Source of the DNA: CAWKDG01 sp963848355
GTDB lineage: Bacteria; Actinomycetota; Acidimicrobiia; Acidimicrobiales; UBA8190
Assembly (NCBI GenBank): GCA_963848355.1
Contig: CAWKDG010000012.1
Span: 1,550,001 to 1,614,000, forward strand
Direction of reading: 5' to 3'
DNA: 64,000 bases
Under the pieces are notes generated by a model. It worked only from the letters and a program-made list of their open reading frames with translations. It was not told where the DNA came from and made no database searches. Below are positions 35,348-45,300 of the stretch, piece after piece (the stretch's first letter is position 1; each line of letters begins with the position of its first letter). A program made the translations under genes and the position numbers.

Positions 35348-36451
35348 TCAGCCGGGGACCTGCCAGTGGACGAGATCGGTGCTGCGGGCGATTCCGATCT
35401 TGGCGTGCCCCCAGCCGTCGAAGGCGGTGAGCTCGTCGCTGCCGGCGTACGTGGCGTAGTAGTAGCCGTCGACGGCGTGGGCGTCGCAGAGGAAGACCGA
35501 GTTGGCGTGCTCGTAGCCCACGCTGGAGATGCCGGGTCCCGAGTCCCACGTCTGCGACGGGATCCGGAGCTCGGTGCCGGCCGTCCAGTGGAGCCACGAG
35601 GCGGGGACCGACGGGTTGCCGACCAGTCTGAACATCCACGGCTGGTCGAACGTGTTGGACGTCGCCACCAGGCGCCAGTGACCGTCGACGGTGAGGAATT
35701 CGAGGTTCTCCACCGTGTCGCCGTAGAGGGAGATGTCGGGGCGGCCGACGGAGACCCACGGCCCGTCCAGTGACCCGCTGCGCGACCAGGCGACGGCGAA
35801 ATGCTGGGCCCCGGTGGTGGTGGGCAGTCCTTCCTTGTATCCCAGGATGAGGCCGTGGCCCGTCCAGGCCAGGGCGGGATCGATCATCCGGTCCGTCGCC
35901 GCGGGGTCGAGGCTGCGGGCCAGCGGGTGGGGAGACGACCATGTCTCGAGGTTCGTCGACGTCCGGTAGTAGAGCTTCGCCTGTCCTCCTCCCTCTTCGC
36001 CCGGGCCCGAGTCGTACGTGACGACGAAGGTCCCCGTCGGGCTGCGGACGATGTCCGGTGAGACCACGCCGATCACACCGCCCTGCGCCGGCCACAGCGA
36101 CGGGGTCGACCAGTGGCGGAGGTCGGCGCTGGTCGCGGTGCCGATGTCCCAGCGCACGCCGCCCGGGAGGTGGGGGTCGGCGGTCACGTCGCTGAAGAGC
36201 AAGTGCCAGCGGCCACCCGCCCAGACGAGAGCCTGGTCCTTCACCCCGGCGTCCGCTTCACTCAGGATGGGATTCGCCAGTCGGGACCAGGCCACGGCCG
36301 GTCGGCCCGAGCCCGGGACCACGCAGGCATGGTCGGCGCCGGCGGCGACGACGATCTTCGGCGCCACCGAGGCCGTGGGGGCCGACGCGCACCCCGCCGT
36401 GCCCATGATGAGCACCCCCAGGACGAGCGCAGTCCGGATCGTCAGTCCCAC
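35348..36451 (-). CDS. Lipoprotein with GH43/GH32-like beta-propeller repeats
   Basis: About 367 aa. A short signal peptide ends in the lipobox IMGTAGC. Propeller blades with the recurring phrase S-DL-W follow (TSADLRHWSTP, TSTNLETWSSP, RSTDLVHWQVP) and VSPDIVRSPTGTFVVTYDSG, resembling five-bladed glycosidase-like propellers. Catalytic acids of GH43/GH32 cannot be confirmed. GTG 36451 overlaps the nagB stop by 10 nt and gives a proper signal peptide; the frame is open to an upstream start at 36526. Co-transcription with nagB suggests a role in amino-sugar capture, which is inferred. Confidence 0.7.
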   Translation of the reverse strand: MGLTIRTALVLGVLIMGTAGCASAPTASVAPKIVVAAGADHACVVPGSGRPAVAWSRLANPILSEADAGVKDQALVWAGGRWHLLFSDVTADPHLPGGVRWDIGTATSADLRHWSTPSLWPAQGGVIGVVSPDIVRSPTGTFVVTYDSGPGEEGGGQAKLYYRTSTNLETWSSPHPLARSLDPAATDRMIDPALAWTGHGLILGYKEGLPTTTGAQHFAVAWSRSGSLDGPWVSVGRPDISLYGDTVENLEFLTVDGHWRLVATSNTFDQPWMFRLVGNPSVPASWLHWTAGTELRIPSQTWDSGPGISSVGYEHANSVFLCDAHAVDGYYYATYAGSDELTAFDGWGHAKIGIARSTDLVHWQVPG

Positions 36452-37221
36452 TCGAGACCGGCGGCCGACCCGGGATCGAGATGAAGGGCGACATGGGGCC
36501 GGGTCCGCAGGACGGAAGCGGGGCACGCCGGTGACACCGGACCGGTGAGGGCGAGGCGGACGGGCTCCGCCTTACGCGCCTCGGGGACGATGGCCAGAAC
36601 GGTGGCCGCGCCGAGGAGGGCTGGGATGGTGACGGTGACCGCCTCGGTCGGGACGTCGCCCAGGGCGGCGAAGTGGCCTTCGTTGACCTGTTGTCGACGG
36701 CAGTCGGCGTCGAGCTCGACCACCTTGACCGCCAGGGGATCGTCGAAGTCGGCGACGGGGGGGTCGTTGAAGGCCAGATGGCCGTTCTCCCCGATGCCCA
36801 GACAACAGAGGTCCAGGGGATGGCTCCGCAGCAGCTCGGCATACCGGTCGCACTCGGCTCGGGGGTCGGCCAGACCGTCGAGGTAATGGGCGCGACGGGG
36901 CCGTACCTGGTCGACGATGCGCTCCCGGATCCAACGTTGGAAGCCGGCCGGATGGTCCGGACCGGCTCCCACGTACTCGTCCATGTGGAAGACGACGACG
37001 TCGGACCACGGAACGTCGGGGGTGGCGTGCACCAGGGCGTCGACGAAGGCCAGCTGCGAGTTGCCGGTGGCGAACATGGCGTGGGCCACCCCCCGTGATG
37101 CAACGGCGCCACGCAGCACGTCGGCGGCGGCATCGGCGGCGGCCCGGGCGAGGGCATCGACATCGGGATGGACGGACACCGTCATCCGGTCGACTGTGCG
37201 GATCTGTGTCCCGTCCCCCAT
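36442..37221 (-). CDS. nagB: Glucosamine-6-phosphate deaminase
   Basis: 259 aa. FHMDEYVG and CCLGIGENGHLAFNDPP are the NagB signatures (the Asp of DEY and the E/H of GENGH act in catalysis). FATGNSQLAFVDALV replaces the usual G-x-TGxTP phosphate loop with TGNS, as in some NagB-like isomerase/deaminase paralogs. NagB converts glucosamine 6-phosphate to fructose 6-phosphate and ammonia. ATG 37221 was preferred to GTG 37230. Divergent from the sugar ABC importer, with palindromic candidate operators between them. Confidence 0.82.
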   Translation of the reverse strand: MGDGTQIRTVDRMTVSVHPDVDALARAAADAAADVLRGAVASRGVAHAMFATGNSQLAFVDALVHATPDVPWSDVVVFHMDEYVGAGPDHPAGFQRWIRERIVDQVRPRRAHYLDGLADPRAECDRYAELLRSHPLDLCCLGIGENGHLAFNDPPVADFDDPLAVKVVELDADCRRQQVNEGHFAALGDVPTEAVTVTIPALLGAATVLAIVPEARKAEPVRLALTGPVSPACPASVLRTRPHVALHLDPGSAAGLEWD

Positions 37222-37288
37222 GGGCCGCACTGTAGGCCGACCCCCCGGCGGCCCGGCGGCCCGGTGGCGTCGGGAGCGGGGCGACGGT

Positions 37289-37304
37289 CATGGTCACCAC
37301 CATG
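37289..37304. promoter_or_regulatory. Inverted repeat in the nagB / sugar-importer divergent promoter
   Basis: CATGGT (37289-37294) and ACCATG (37299-37304) flank CACC in the 190-bp divergent region. It abuts a second palindrome at 37303-37316, so the pair may be a double operator. Confidence 0.35.
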
Positions 37305-37316
37305 GAACCGGTTCTA
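37303..37316. promoter_or_regulatory. LacI-like operator candidate
   Basis: TGGAACCGGTTCTA has a perfect core palindrome GAACCGGTTC and only one mismatched outer pair. LacI/GalR-family regulators of sugar operons bind such CG-centred palindromes. It sits between divergent nagB and the ribose-type importer. No regulator gene is next to it. Confidence 0.45.
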
Positions 37317-37411
37317 CAGTGCGCTGACAGAGCCCCGGCCACGATCCCCAACTAGGGTGTCGTCGTCTCGCCGGCGGGTCCGGCAACCAGGGAAAAGGGG
37401 AGGGAGTTCAC

Positions 37412-38599
37412 ATGACCCACAAGGGCGCATTGATCCGCATCGGGGCTGTCCTGATGCTGTCGGGCCTGCTCCTGACGGCGTGCAGCTCGAGCCCTAAGGC
37501 GGCCCCGTCGACCACCGCCACCCAGACGACCACGGGGGGCAGCTCGGCCGCCGCCCTGAGCGCCGCCATCGCCGCCACCACCGCCGGCTACAAGGGCACG
37601 AGCACCAACGTCAACCCGACGTCTCGTCCGGCGGCCAAGAACAAGACGATCGCCATCATCTCCGCCGGTCAGGGAGCGGACAGTAACTCGGTGCCCGTGT
37701 TGGGCGCCCAGCAGGCGGCCACGGCCATCGGTTGGAAGTCGACCATCTATGACGCCATGCTCAACCCCTCCAACTACGCCGGTCTCGTGCGCCAGGCCAT
37801 CGCCGCCCACGTCAACGGCATCATTCTCGATGCCATTGACTGCGACAAGGTGCAGGGTCCCCTCGAGCAGGCCAAGGCGGCAGGCATCGCCGTCACCGCC
37901 ATGTACGCCTTCGACTGCAACGACCCCAATGCCGGGAACGAAAAGAAAGGCCTGTTCAACGGCATCACCAACTACGGGGCCAAGAACTCGGACCTCGACA
38001 CCTTCACCGAGTCCTACGGTTCCGACCAGGCCAACTACGTCATCGCCAAGTCGGACAACAAGGCGAAGATCATCGTGGTCCAGGACCCGGAGTTCACCGT
38101 GCTCTATTACACGGCGTTGGGTTTCGACGACACGATCGCCGCCTCGCACGGATCCAAGGTCATCGCCACACTGGACATCACCCAGGAGGACCTCGTCGAC
38201 GGGAACGTCGTCAAGAAGATCCAGGCCGAGCTGCTGCGCTACCCGCAGGCCACCTGGATCAAGAGCCCCTTCACCTACGCGACGACGCTCGGCATCGTGC
38301 CCGCCCTCGGGTCCAACCCCAACCACATCAGTGTCATGGGTGGCGAGGGGTTCCACGATGAGCTCGACGACATCAGGAGCGGGAAGATCGTGGCCACCAA
38401 CGCCATCTCGTCCAACTGGACTGGGTGGGCCGCCGTCGACACCCTGAACAGCATCTTCAATCACACGAAGCCCGTGGACAGCGGGATCGGCTGGACGCTC
38501 GTCGACGCCACGCACAACCTGCCCGCCGACCCCACGGCCGACTACGAGCCGCCGATCAATTACAAGGCCGAGTACATGAAGGCGTGGGGCAGGAGCTGA
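37412..38599 (+). CDS. Sugar ABC transporter substrate-binding lipoprotein (RbsB-like)
   Basis: 395 aa. The signal peptide ends in lipobox LLTAC; a Ser/Thr/Ala-rich linker follows, then a type I periplasmic-binding (Peripla_BP_4) fold: TIAIISAGQGADSNSVPVLGAQQAA, LVRQAIAAHVNGIILDAIDCDKV, VMGGEGFHDELDDIRSG. It captures a sugar outside the membrane for the ATPase and permease that follow. The stop overlaps the ATPase start (TGATG). A G-rich Shine-Dalgarno (GGGGAGGGAG) precedes ATG 37412. Confidence 0.92.
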   Translation: MTHKGALIRIGAVLMLSGLLLTACSSSPKAAPSTTATQTTTGGSSAAALSAAIAATTAGYKGTSTNVNPTSRPAAKNKTIAIISAGQGADSNSVPVLGAQQAATAIGWKSTIYDAMLNPSNYAGLVRQAIAAHVNGIILDAIDCDKVQGPLEQAKAAGIAVTAMYAFDCNDPNAGNEKKGLFNGITNYGAKNSDLDTFTESYGSDQANYVIAKSDNKAKIIVVQDPEFTVLYYTALGFDDTIAASHGSKVIATLDITQEDLVDGNVVKKIQAELLRYPQATWIKSPFTYATTLGIVPALGSNPNHISVMGGEGFHDELDDIRSGKIVATNAISSNWTGWAAVDTLNSIFNHTKPVDSGIGWTLVDATHNLPADPTADYEPPINYKAEYMKAWGRS

Positions 38600-40209
38600 T
38601 GTCCGGCCCCGGCCAGCCGGGTGAACCGCAGACCTCTCCACCCACGGCACCGGCTCACGACGAGTCACCGACCGCGGGGTCGCCCTCCGGGGCGGCCCTG
38701 CGGGTCGACCATCTCTCCAAGACCTTTCCCGGGACCCGGGCTCTCATCGACGTCTCCTTCGCCATCCAGCACGGTGAGATCCATGCCCTGGTCGGGGGGA
38801 ACGGGTCGGGTAAGTCGACACTGATCAAGATCCTGGCCGGCGTCTACCACGGCGACCCCGGGGGCACGATCACGGTGGGCGGTACGACGCTGGCCGCCGA
38901 CCACACGAGCCCCGCCCACGCCCGGGCCCTCGGGCTGCACTTCGTCCATCAGAACCCGGCCGTGTTCCCCGCCCTGTCGGTGGCCGAGAACATGGTGATC
39001 GGACATGGCTTCACGACCACTGCGGCCGGGTCGATCCGGTGGCGGGCGCTGCGCCGCCAGACCCAGGCCCTGCTCGATCGGTTCGAGATCAACGTCCGTC
39101 CCGAGGCGCTGGTGAGTTCCCTGCGCCCAGCCGAGCGCGCCATGGTGGCCATCGCCCGGGCCTTGCAGGACCAGGAGGGACAGCACACCGGGGTCCTCGT
39201 TCTGGACGAGCCGACGGCGTCGCTGCCGCGCGCCGAGGTGGTGCGCCTGATGGGGGCGTTGAACCGGTTCGCGGCGGCAGGACAGACGATCCTGTTCGTG
39301 AGCCACCGGCTCGACGAGGTGATCGACACGGCCGCTCAGGCGACGGTCCTGCGTGACGGGCGTGTCGCCGGCACCCTGATCGGTGACGAGATCACGGAGG
39401 GACGGCTCATCGAGCTCATCGTCGGTCGGACACTCGACCGCATGTACCCGGTGATGCCGCCGGTCGAGAGCGACGAGGTCGCCCTCGAGGCCAGAGGTCT
39501 GACCGGCGGACCCCTGCGCGGTGTCGACTTCCAGCTGCGCAGGGGCGAGGTGCTCGGCATCGCCGGTCTCCTCGGATCAGGCCGCTCCGAACTGCTGAAG
39601 ATGATCTTCGGTGCCTATCCGATCAAGTCGGGAACACTGCTGGTGGACGGGAAGCCGGTGAAGTTCCGTGACATCGGTGACGCCATGGCGGCCGGGATCG
39701 CCTATGTCCCCGAGGACCGGGGCGGCGAAGCCGCCTTTCTCAACCAGAGCCTGGCCGACAACGTGGTGGCCTCGTCCATCCACCGCTACTGGCGGGCTCT
39801 GCGGCTGCGGAACCGGGCCATCGACCACGACGCCCGCGACATCATCGGCCGGTATTTCATCCGGGCCTCGTCGGAGAAGCAGATCATGGGGACCCTGTCG
39901 GGGGGGAACCAGCAGAAGGTGGTGCTGGCCCGCTGGCTGAGCCGCAAACCACGCATCCTGCTTCTCGACGAACCCACCCAGGGTGTGGACGTCAACGCCC
40001 GGGCGGAGATCTATTCGTTGATCAGCAAGGCCGTCGGGGACGGGTGTTCCGTCCTCCTCGTCACGAGCGACTTCGAGGAGCTGTCGAGAGTGGCGGACCG
40101 CGCCGTCGTCCTGAGCGGCGGGCGGGTGACGGCGGAATTGCGCGGCGCCGACATCGAGCCCGTCCGTCTGACCGAACTGGCCTTCAGCACCCAGGAGGTG
40201 GCGTCATGA
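38599..40209 (+). CDS. Sugar ABC transporter ATPase with two nucleotide-binding domains (RbsA/XylG-like)
   Basis: 536 aa. Domain one: Walker A GGNGSGKST, degenerate signature LRPAERAMVAIARAL, Walker B GVLVLDEPTASLP. Domain two: modified Walker A GLLGSGRSE, VPEDRGGE, signature LSGGNQQKVVLARWL, Walker B ILLLDEPTQGVD. The asymmetric pair is typical of CUT2 sugar importers of ribose, xylose or galactose type. An N-terminal 35-residue Pro/Ser-rich extension is present. It overlaps both neighbours by a few bases. Confidence 0.93.
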   Translation: MSGPGQPGEPQTSPPTAPAHDESPTAGSPSGAALRVDHLSKTFPGTRALIDVSFAIQHGEIHALVGGNGSGKSTLIKILAGVYHGDPGGTITVGGTTLAADHTSPAHARALGLHFVHQNPAVFPALSVAENMVIGHGFTTTAAGSIRWRALRRQTQALLDRFEINVRPEALVSSLRPAERAMVAIARALQDQEGQHTGVLVLDEPTASLPRAEVVRLMGALNRFAAAGQTILFVSHRLDEVIDTAAQATVLRDGRVAGTLIGDEITEGRLIELIVGRTLDRMYPVMPPVESDEVALEARGLTGGPLRGVDFQLRRGEVLGIAGLLGSGRSELLKMIFGAYPIKSGTLLVDGKPVKFRDIGDAMAAGIAYVPEDRGGEAAFLNQSLADNVVASSIHRYWRALRLRNRAIDHDARDIIGRYFIRASSEKQIMGTLSGGNQQKVVLARWLSRKPRILLLDEPTQGVDVNARAEIYSLISKAVGDGCSVLLVTSDFEELSRVADRAVVLSGGRVTAELRGADIEPVRLTELAFSTQEVAS

Positions 40210-41273
40210 CCACCGTGTCCGACGCCGCCGCCGAAGAGGCCGGGACCGGAGGTCGCAGCGCCGTCCCCGACTCGTCGTCATCGGGACCGCCGGGGCGCAG
40301 CCGGGGTCGCGAGTTGGCACTGGCGTTCACCGAGCGGTATGCGCTGGTGGTCCTGTTCGTCGCCACCCTCATCTTTTTCAGCGTATGGTCGAAGACCTCG
40401 AGCACGTTCCCTCACGCCACCAACATCAAGAACGTCCTGGGCGGCGAGGCCTATTCGGGGATCCTGGCCTTGGCCATCATGATCCCTCTCGTCTGTGGCG
40501 AATTCGATTTCTCGGTCGGCAACAGCGCCGGGCTCACGCAGGTCCTGTGTGCCGGCTTCATGGCCCGGCTCGGCATGCCGTTGATATTCGCCATCCTCCT
40601 GCCCATCGGGATCGGCGCCTTCATCGGACTGTCCAACGGGAATACGGTGGCGCGGATCGGGGTGAACTCCCTCATCGTCACCCTGGGGGTCTCGTCGGTG
40701 CTTCTCGGAATCGTCGAGTGGTACACGAACGGCCAGTCGATCAGCAACAACATCTCACCGTGGCTGACGAACATCGCAGCCGACACGTGGTTCGGGCTCC
40801 CCGTGACCGTCTACATCCTCGCCGTCGCCGCCATCATCGTGTACTACATGCTCGAGCACACCCCGTACGGCCGCTATCTCTACAGCATCGGCTCCAATCG
40901 CGACGCGGCGCGTCTGGTCGGACTGCGAGTGGAGCGGTACGTCCTTCTCGCCTTCGTCCTGTCGGGGACCTTGGCGGGGATCGCCGGCGTGCTCCTGGTG
41001 GTGAACAGCGGTGGGGGGAATCCGCAGGCCGGGCAGATCATCGACACCCTGCAGGCCCTGGCCGCCGCCTATCTGGGGGCGACGGCCATCAAACCGGGCC
41101 GGTTCAACGTGTTGGGGACCATGATCGCCATCTACTTCCTGGCCTTCACCGTGACCGGCCTCTCCCTGGCCGGCGTGGCCGACTGGATCAACAGCGTGTT
41201 CGACGGCGGCGCCTTGTTCGTCGCCGTCCTCGTCTCCACCATCATCGGCCGCCGGCGGGCCGGGACGAGCTGA
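40206..41273 (+). CDS. Sugar ABC transporter permease (RbsC-like)
   Basis: 355 aa. A 40-residue hydrophilic N-terminus precedes eight to ten membrane helices. CUT2 permease hallmarks are IPLVCGEFDFSVGNSAGL, YSIGSNRDAARLVGLRV (EAA-like loop) and AAAYLGATAIKPGRFNVLGTM. ATG 40206 overlaps the ATPase stop (ATGA). It forms the channel of the importer with the ATPase and binding lipoprotein. Substrate unknown; nagB opposite hints at amino sugars, but this is not proven. Confidence 0.92.
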   Translation: MTTVSDAAAEEAGTGGRSAVPDSSSSGPPGRSRGRELALAFTERYALVVLFVATLIFFSVWSKTSSTFPHATNIKNVLGGEAYSGILALAIMIPLVCGEFDFSVGNSAGLTQVLCAGFMARLGMPLIFAILLPIGIGAFIGLSNGNTVARIGVNSLIVTLGVSSVLLGIVEWYTNGQSISNNISPWLTNIAADTWFGLPVTVYILAVAAIIVYYMLEHTPYGRYLYSIGSNRDAARLVGLRVERYVLLAFVLSGTLAGIAGVLLVVNSGGGNPQAGQIIDTLQALAAAYLGATAIKPGRFNVLGTMIAIYFLAFTVTGLSLAGVADWINSVFDGGALFVAVLVSTIIGRRRAGTS

Positions 41274-41318
41274 TCGATCGCCGGCCGCACGACCACACCG
41301 ACCGAGAAGGACCGGACC

Positions 41319-41744
41319 ATGGCTCGCAACACGAAGGCAGACCAGCTGAGAGGCGTGCAGATGTTCTCCGCCTGCACGGACAAGGAGCTGGCGCAGATCG
41401 CCCGGGCCTGTGACGAGATCGTCGTCGAGGCCGACGCCGTCGTGGTGGAGGAGGGTACCGCCGGCGAGGGCTTCTACCTCATCGTGACCGGCGAGGCCGA
41501 CGTCTCACGCGGGGGGCGTCCGGTGGCGACTGTGGGCGCCGGGCAGTATTTCGGGGAGCTCTCCCTGCTCGACGAGGCCCCTCGCAACGCGTCGGTCACG
41601 GCCCGGACAGCGATGACCCTTCTCCGGTTGAGGCGGCGGGAGTTCTCGGCCGTGCTCGACTCGTGGCCCGGCGTGGCTCACAAGCTGCTTCAGCAGATGG
41701 CCAGGCGCCTGCGCCAGGCCGACGAGCAGGCGGTCACCAACTAG
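41319..41744 (+). CDS. Stand-alone cyclic nucleotide-binding domain protein
   Basis: 141 aa, one CRP/CAP-like cNMP-binding domain: GEGFYLIVTGEADVSRGG, then the phosphate-binding cassette FGELSLLDEAPRNASV with Glu and Arg in place. There is no DNA-binding or membrane domain; a C-helix (VAHKLLQQMARRLRQADEQ) ends the protein. It lies 45 nt after the permease with its own AAGGAC ribosome-binding site, so it may be read through from the importer operon. A role as a small regulatory subunit or cAMP buffer is speculation. Confidence 0.85.
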   Translation: MARNTKADQLRGVQMFSACTDKELAQIARACDEIVVEADAVVVEEGTAGEGFYLIVTGEADVSRGGRPVATVGAGQYFGELSLLDEAPRNASVTARTAMTLLRLRRREFSAVLDSWPGVAHKLLQQMARRLRQADEQAVTN

Positions 41745-41774
41745 CCGCCCCCCTCCAGCGAGCCGTGGGTCCCG

Positions 41775-42101
41775 TCACGCTCCTGCGTCAGTGGGGGAGG
41801 TGACGGTGAGCCAACTCGTGCCCGGATGCGTCTCGACGAGGCGGTGTGCAGTGCCGGCCGGGAGCATGACCCAGTCCCCGGCTCCGAGCTGTAGCCGCTC
41901 GTCACCGACATCCAGCGTGGCCCGTCCCTGCAGGACGAGCACCCATTCGTCGGCGTCTTGGCGGTAGTCGGCGGGTTCGTCGAGGCGGCCACTCAGGATC
42001 TGGTCGACCGCCACAGGACCGAGGTCGGCCAGCCGTACGACGTGCTCCCCGGTGGCGGGTGCGGCGCCGGGGTCCAGCAACCGGCCATGGGCGAAAGGCA
42101 T
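41775..42101 (-). CDS. Cupin-domain protein
   Basis: 108 aa, a single small cupin barrel: EWVLVLQGRATLDVGDERLQLGAGDWVMLPAGTAHRL. The metal site appears reduced: the first motif has no HxH, while His remains in PAGTAHRL and the Glu in DEWVLVLQG. It may bind a small ligand or be a minor isomerase. Divergent from the small hydrophobic protein, 26 nt between starts. Confidence 0.78.
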   Translation of the reverse strand: MPFAHGRLLDPGAAPATGEHVVRLADLGPVAVDQILSGRLDEPADYRQDADEWVLVLQGRATLDVGDERLQLGAGDWVMLPAGTAHRLVETHPGTSWLTVTSPTDAGA

Positions 42102-42127
42102 GGGAACGACGCTATTACGATGGCTTC

Positions 42128-42289
42128 ATGGGGTGCCTTGTCGCCATCTTCCTGTTGTTGGCCCTGATCTTCGTCGGCTTCGGTTTCGTGATCCATCTGC
42201 TGTGGATCATCGCCGCCGTTTTCTTCGTGTTCTGGTTTGCCGGCTTCGCTTTCGGCCGGGGCCACCGCCGGGGTGGGCGGGGACGATAG
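42128..42289 (+). CDS. Small hydrophobic membrane protein (53 aa)
   Basis: 53 aa from ATG 42128. Two transmembrane stretches (VAIFLLLALIFVGFGFVI and LLWIIAAVFFVFWFAGFAF) are followed by a basic Gly/Arg tail. It matches the plan of the tiny actinobacterial hydrophobic proteins in which two helices are joined through a Leu-Trp-Trp/Ile-Ile turn. Function unknown. A longer frame-open extension to 42059 overlaps the cupin promoter and is unlikely to be coding. Confidence 0.65.
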   Translation: MGCLVAIFLLLALIFVGFGFVIHLLWIIAAVFFVFWFAGFAFGRGHRRGGRGR

Positions 42290-42317
42290 ACGGACGAGAC
42301 CGGTCCCGCCTGTCGGT

Positions 42318-45300
42318 TCACGCCCGATCGAGCTGATCCCGCAGAGCCGTCCACTGGCGGCCCAGAGCAGGCAGAGCAAGTTCTCCGGCGGCGTCGTCGG
42401 CGGCGTCGGTGAGCTGCGCGGCCAACACTGTCTCGCCACGATCCAACCATGTCTGGGCCCAGTCGAGTTGGCACCGGGCGGTCCACACCGGGCTCGAGAA
42501 CTCGCGGCTGAAGGCGATGGCCTCGGCGAAATGGCGATCGGCTTCGGCCGGGCGCCCAAGGAGCATCTCCTGGATGGCGAGCAGCCGCGACGCCGGGCCG
42601 CAGCCGGCGCCGCCGCTGCACATCTGGATCCCATCGTGGGGGCGCAGGATTTCGACGAGCTCGGCGGCGGCACGACGATCACCGACACGGGCGGCGACCT
42701 CGGACCACAGCGCCACAGCCACCGGCCAATCGACATCGTCGGGGATGTCGTTGAAGGCGGCGTGCCCGGCCCGGTGCAGGAGGATGGCGGCGTCGTCGCG
42801 ATGACCGCTCTCTACCAGGGCGAAGGCCTCGACGGCGGCCGCCGCCCCCGCCGGCGGGCGAGACGTGACGTCGCCAGTGGACGCGGGGATGAGCTCGGCC
42901 ATGCGATCCTGCTCACGTCGGAGGGCGAGTTGGGCGATGGCTCCGACGGCATCGCTTTGGGCGATCCCCGTCGCCTCCCTCACGTCGGACGCCTCGGCGG
43001 ACAGGGCCTCGGCGACGTCCAGTCGGCCCTCGAGGGTGGCCAAGGCCTGGCTCAGCAGAAGGTGGAAGCGCAGAGCGACCTGGTTCTGACCGCCCGCCGC
43101 CGTCCGTTCCAGAGCGGTCGTCAGCGTCCGGAGGCTCTCTGAATCGCCCGCCATAAAGGCGCAGAAAGCGGCGTGCGCCTGTGCCGTCGCCAGCCCTGCC
43201 GGGTCGCCCAACCCCTGGGCCGCCTCCAGGGCCTGGCCGAACAGCGGTCGGTCGAGCGCGAACCGGCGTCCTGACCACGTCGAGCGCGGGCGGGCCCAGA
43301 AGTCGGCCGCCGCCACCGCGACGAGAGCCCGCGGGTCTCCGGACCGGCGCGCCAGCTCCTGGGCCTCGTCGAGCACGGGGCCGCGGGGGTCGGAGTACTC
43401 GACGAAGATCGACTCGACGGCCAGCGCGCCGAGAAGACCGGCCCGGCGGCCCGGCGAGTCGCCGGGAAGTGTCAACGCATACTCGAGGAACTCGATCTTC
43501 TCGGGGTCACTCTGCTGGCCTGCGTCGAAGGACGTGCGCACGCCGACGAGGAGCGCCTCCACCATGGGTTGGTCGAGCCCCGCCTTGCGGGCCAGGACGA
43601 CCGCCTCGCGCAGGTGGGCGCCGGCATCGCCGACTCCGGAGACCCACTCAGCTTTGGCCAGGAGAGTGAGAACGTCGACGTCGTCGCCGATCCTCGCCGT
43701 GTCGGAGTCGTGGGGGGAGGCGATTGATCGGAGCTTCCGGGCGCCACGCCTGACGGCGCCGACCAGGGGTTCCTCGGTGCCAACGGACGCGACGACGGGA
43801 GCCGGGATCGGGAAACTGTGGTCGATCTGGTCGACCTGGTCGATCCCGTCGGCATCGGCGAGGTCGACGCGAGCGAGCTCGTCGACGTGGGTCGGCTGGT
43901 CGACGTGGTCTCGGCCGACATGGTCGAGGTGGGCGAGATCGATGAGAGCAGGCTGATCGACTTCGGCACAGTCGACATGGTCGAGGTGGGCGAGATCGAT
44001 GAGAGCAGGCCGGTCGACGTGGTCACGGTCGACATGGTCGACGTGGGCGAGATCGATGAGAGCAGGCCGGTCGTCGTCGGCGCAGTCGACATGGTCGACG
44101 GGCGCCGGTATCGGTTCGGAATTGCTGACCCCGCACCGGTAGAGGGTGGTGCCGGATTCGACGTAGTACGCATGCCCGTCGAGGTGTGCATATTCGAGGA
44201 TCATGCAGTCGTAGCGCCGGGCCAGACGGGCCAGCTCGTCGAATGTCTCCACATCGACCACGAGCGGAGCCTTCGGTGCCGGATTGGCCGAGAGACCCAC
44301 CAGGTCGTGGCTGTAGGCGGCGTGGATGCGCGACGTTTCGTCCATGCGCCGTCGCCGCACCACCCAGAGCCATGTTCCGAAGGCGGCGAGGATGGCCAGG
44401 ATCAGGCCCCAGAGTCCGAAACTCCTGACACCGGCCACACTGGCAGAGCGTCCCATGAGCGCCATGCGTGTCGGTACGAGGATCCGGTGTTCCACCGACC
44501 CGGTGCGATCAAGGGTCATCTGGTGAGCGGCATCAGCGCCGGCACCGGATGAGACCGAGACCACGTTGAGGTACTGACCCTCCACTGAGAATGTGAGTGT
44601 CGGCGCGAAGGTGTCGCGCACAGGGGCCCCGGCCATGGTCCCACCCACGTGCACCACGGGCGTGACCACGATGTCGGGGTCGATGAGGGGCACCCCCGTC
44701 TCGAAACCGAAGGTCTTCTCCAGGGCCGGAATCTGGGTCAGGTCGAGGGGGACGTCCACCGTGGCCACCGAACCGGAGAAGGCCGTCGGCACTACCGCCG
44801 TCAACGGCGCCGTCCACCCCCCGGGTCCCTGGACGGTGGCCGTGGCACCGATGGTCCCTTTGATGACCGGCTTCGCGCCGAGGGCGTGCGACGTGAGGGC
44901 GTAGTGGAAGCCGACGTCGAGCTTGTCGACGAGATGGAGAAACACCGGATCGCCGGTCGTCACCTTCCCCGTGGGGTAGGTGAGTCCGGCCGGAGCCGCT
45001 CCGGTGTAGGAGAAGCTGACGTGCTCGTTGTAGGAAAGCGGGCTCACGCTCGGGTGGGTTGTCGGCCGCGTCCACGACATCATGGTCACGAGGCCGAAGA
45101 GCGCCACCACGGACAAGGCGACGGCGATGGGCCACGCATCCACGCCCACCGTGCCGGGAGCACCGCGTGGTGGCCCCGACCCGGCGGCTGGGCCGCCGCC
45201 CTGGCCCCGGGTACGGCGTCGGCGCGTCGCGCCACCGATGCCGAGTGCGACCACGAGGAAGGCCAAGAAGCCCAGGACGAGGGGCGACCGGAACCAGCCG

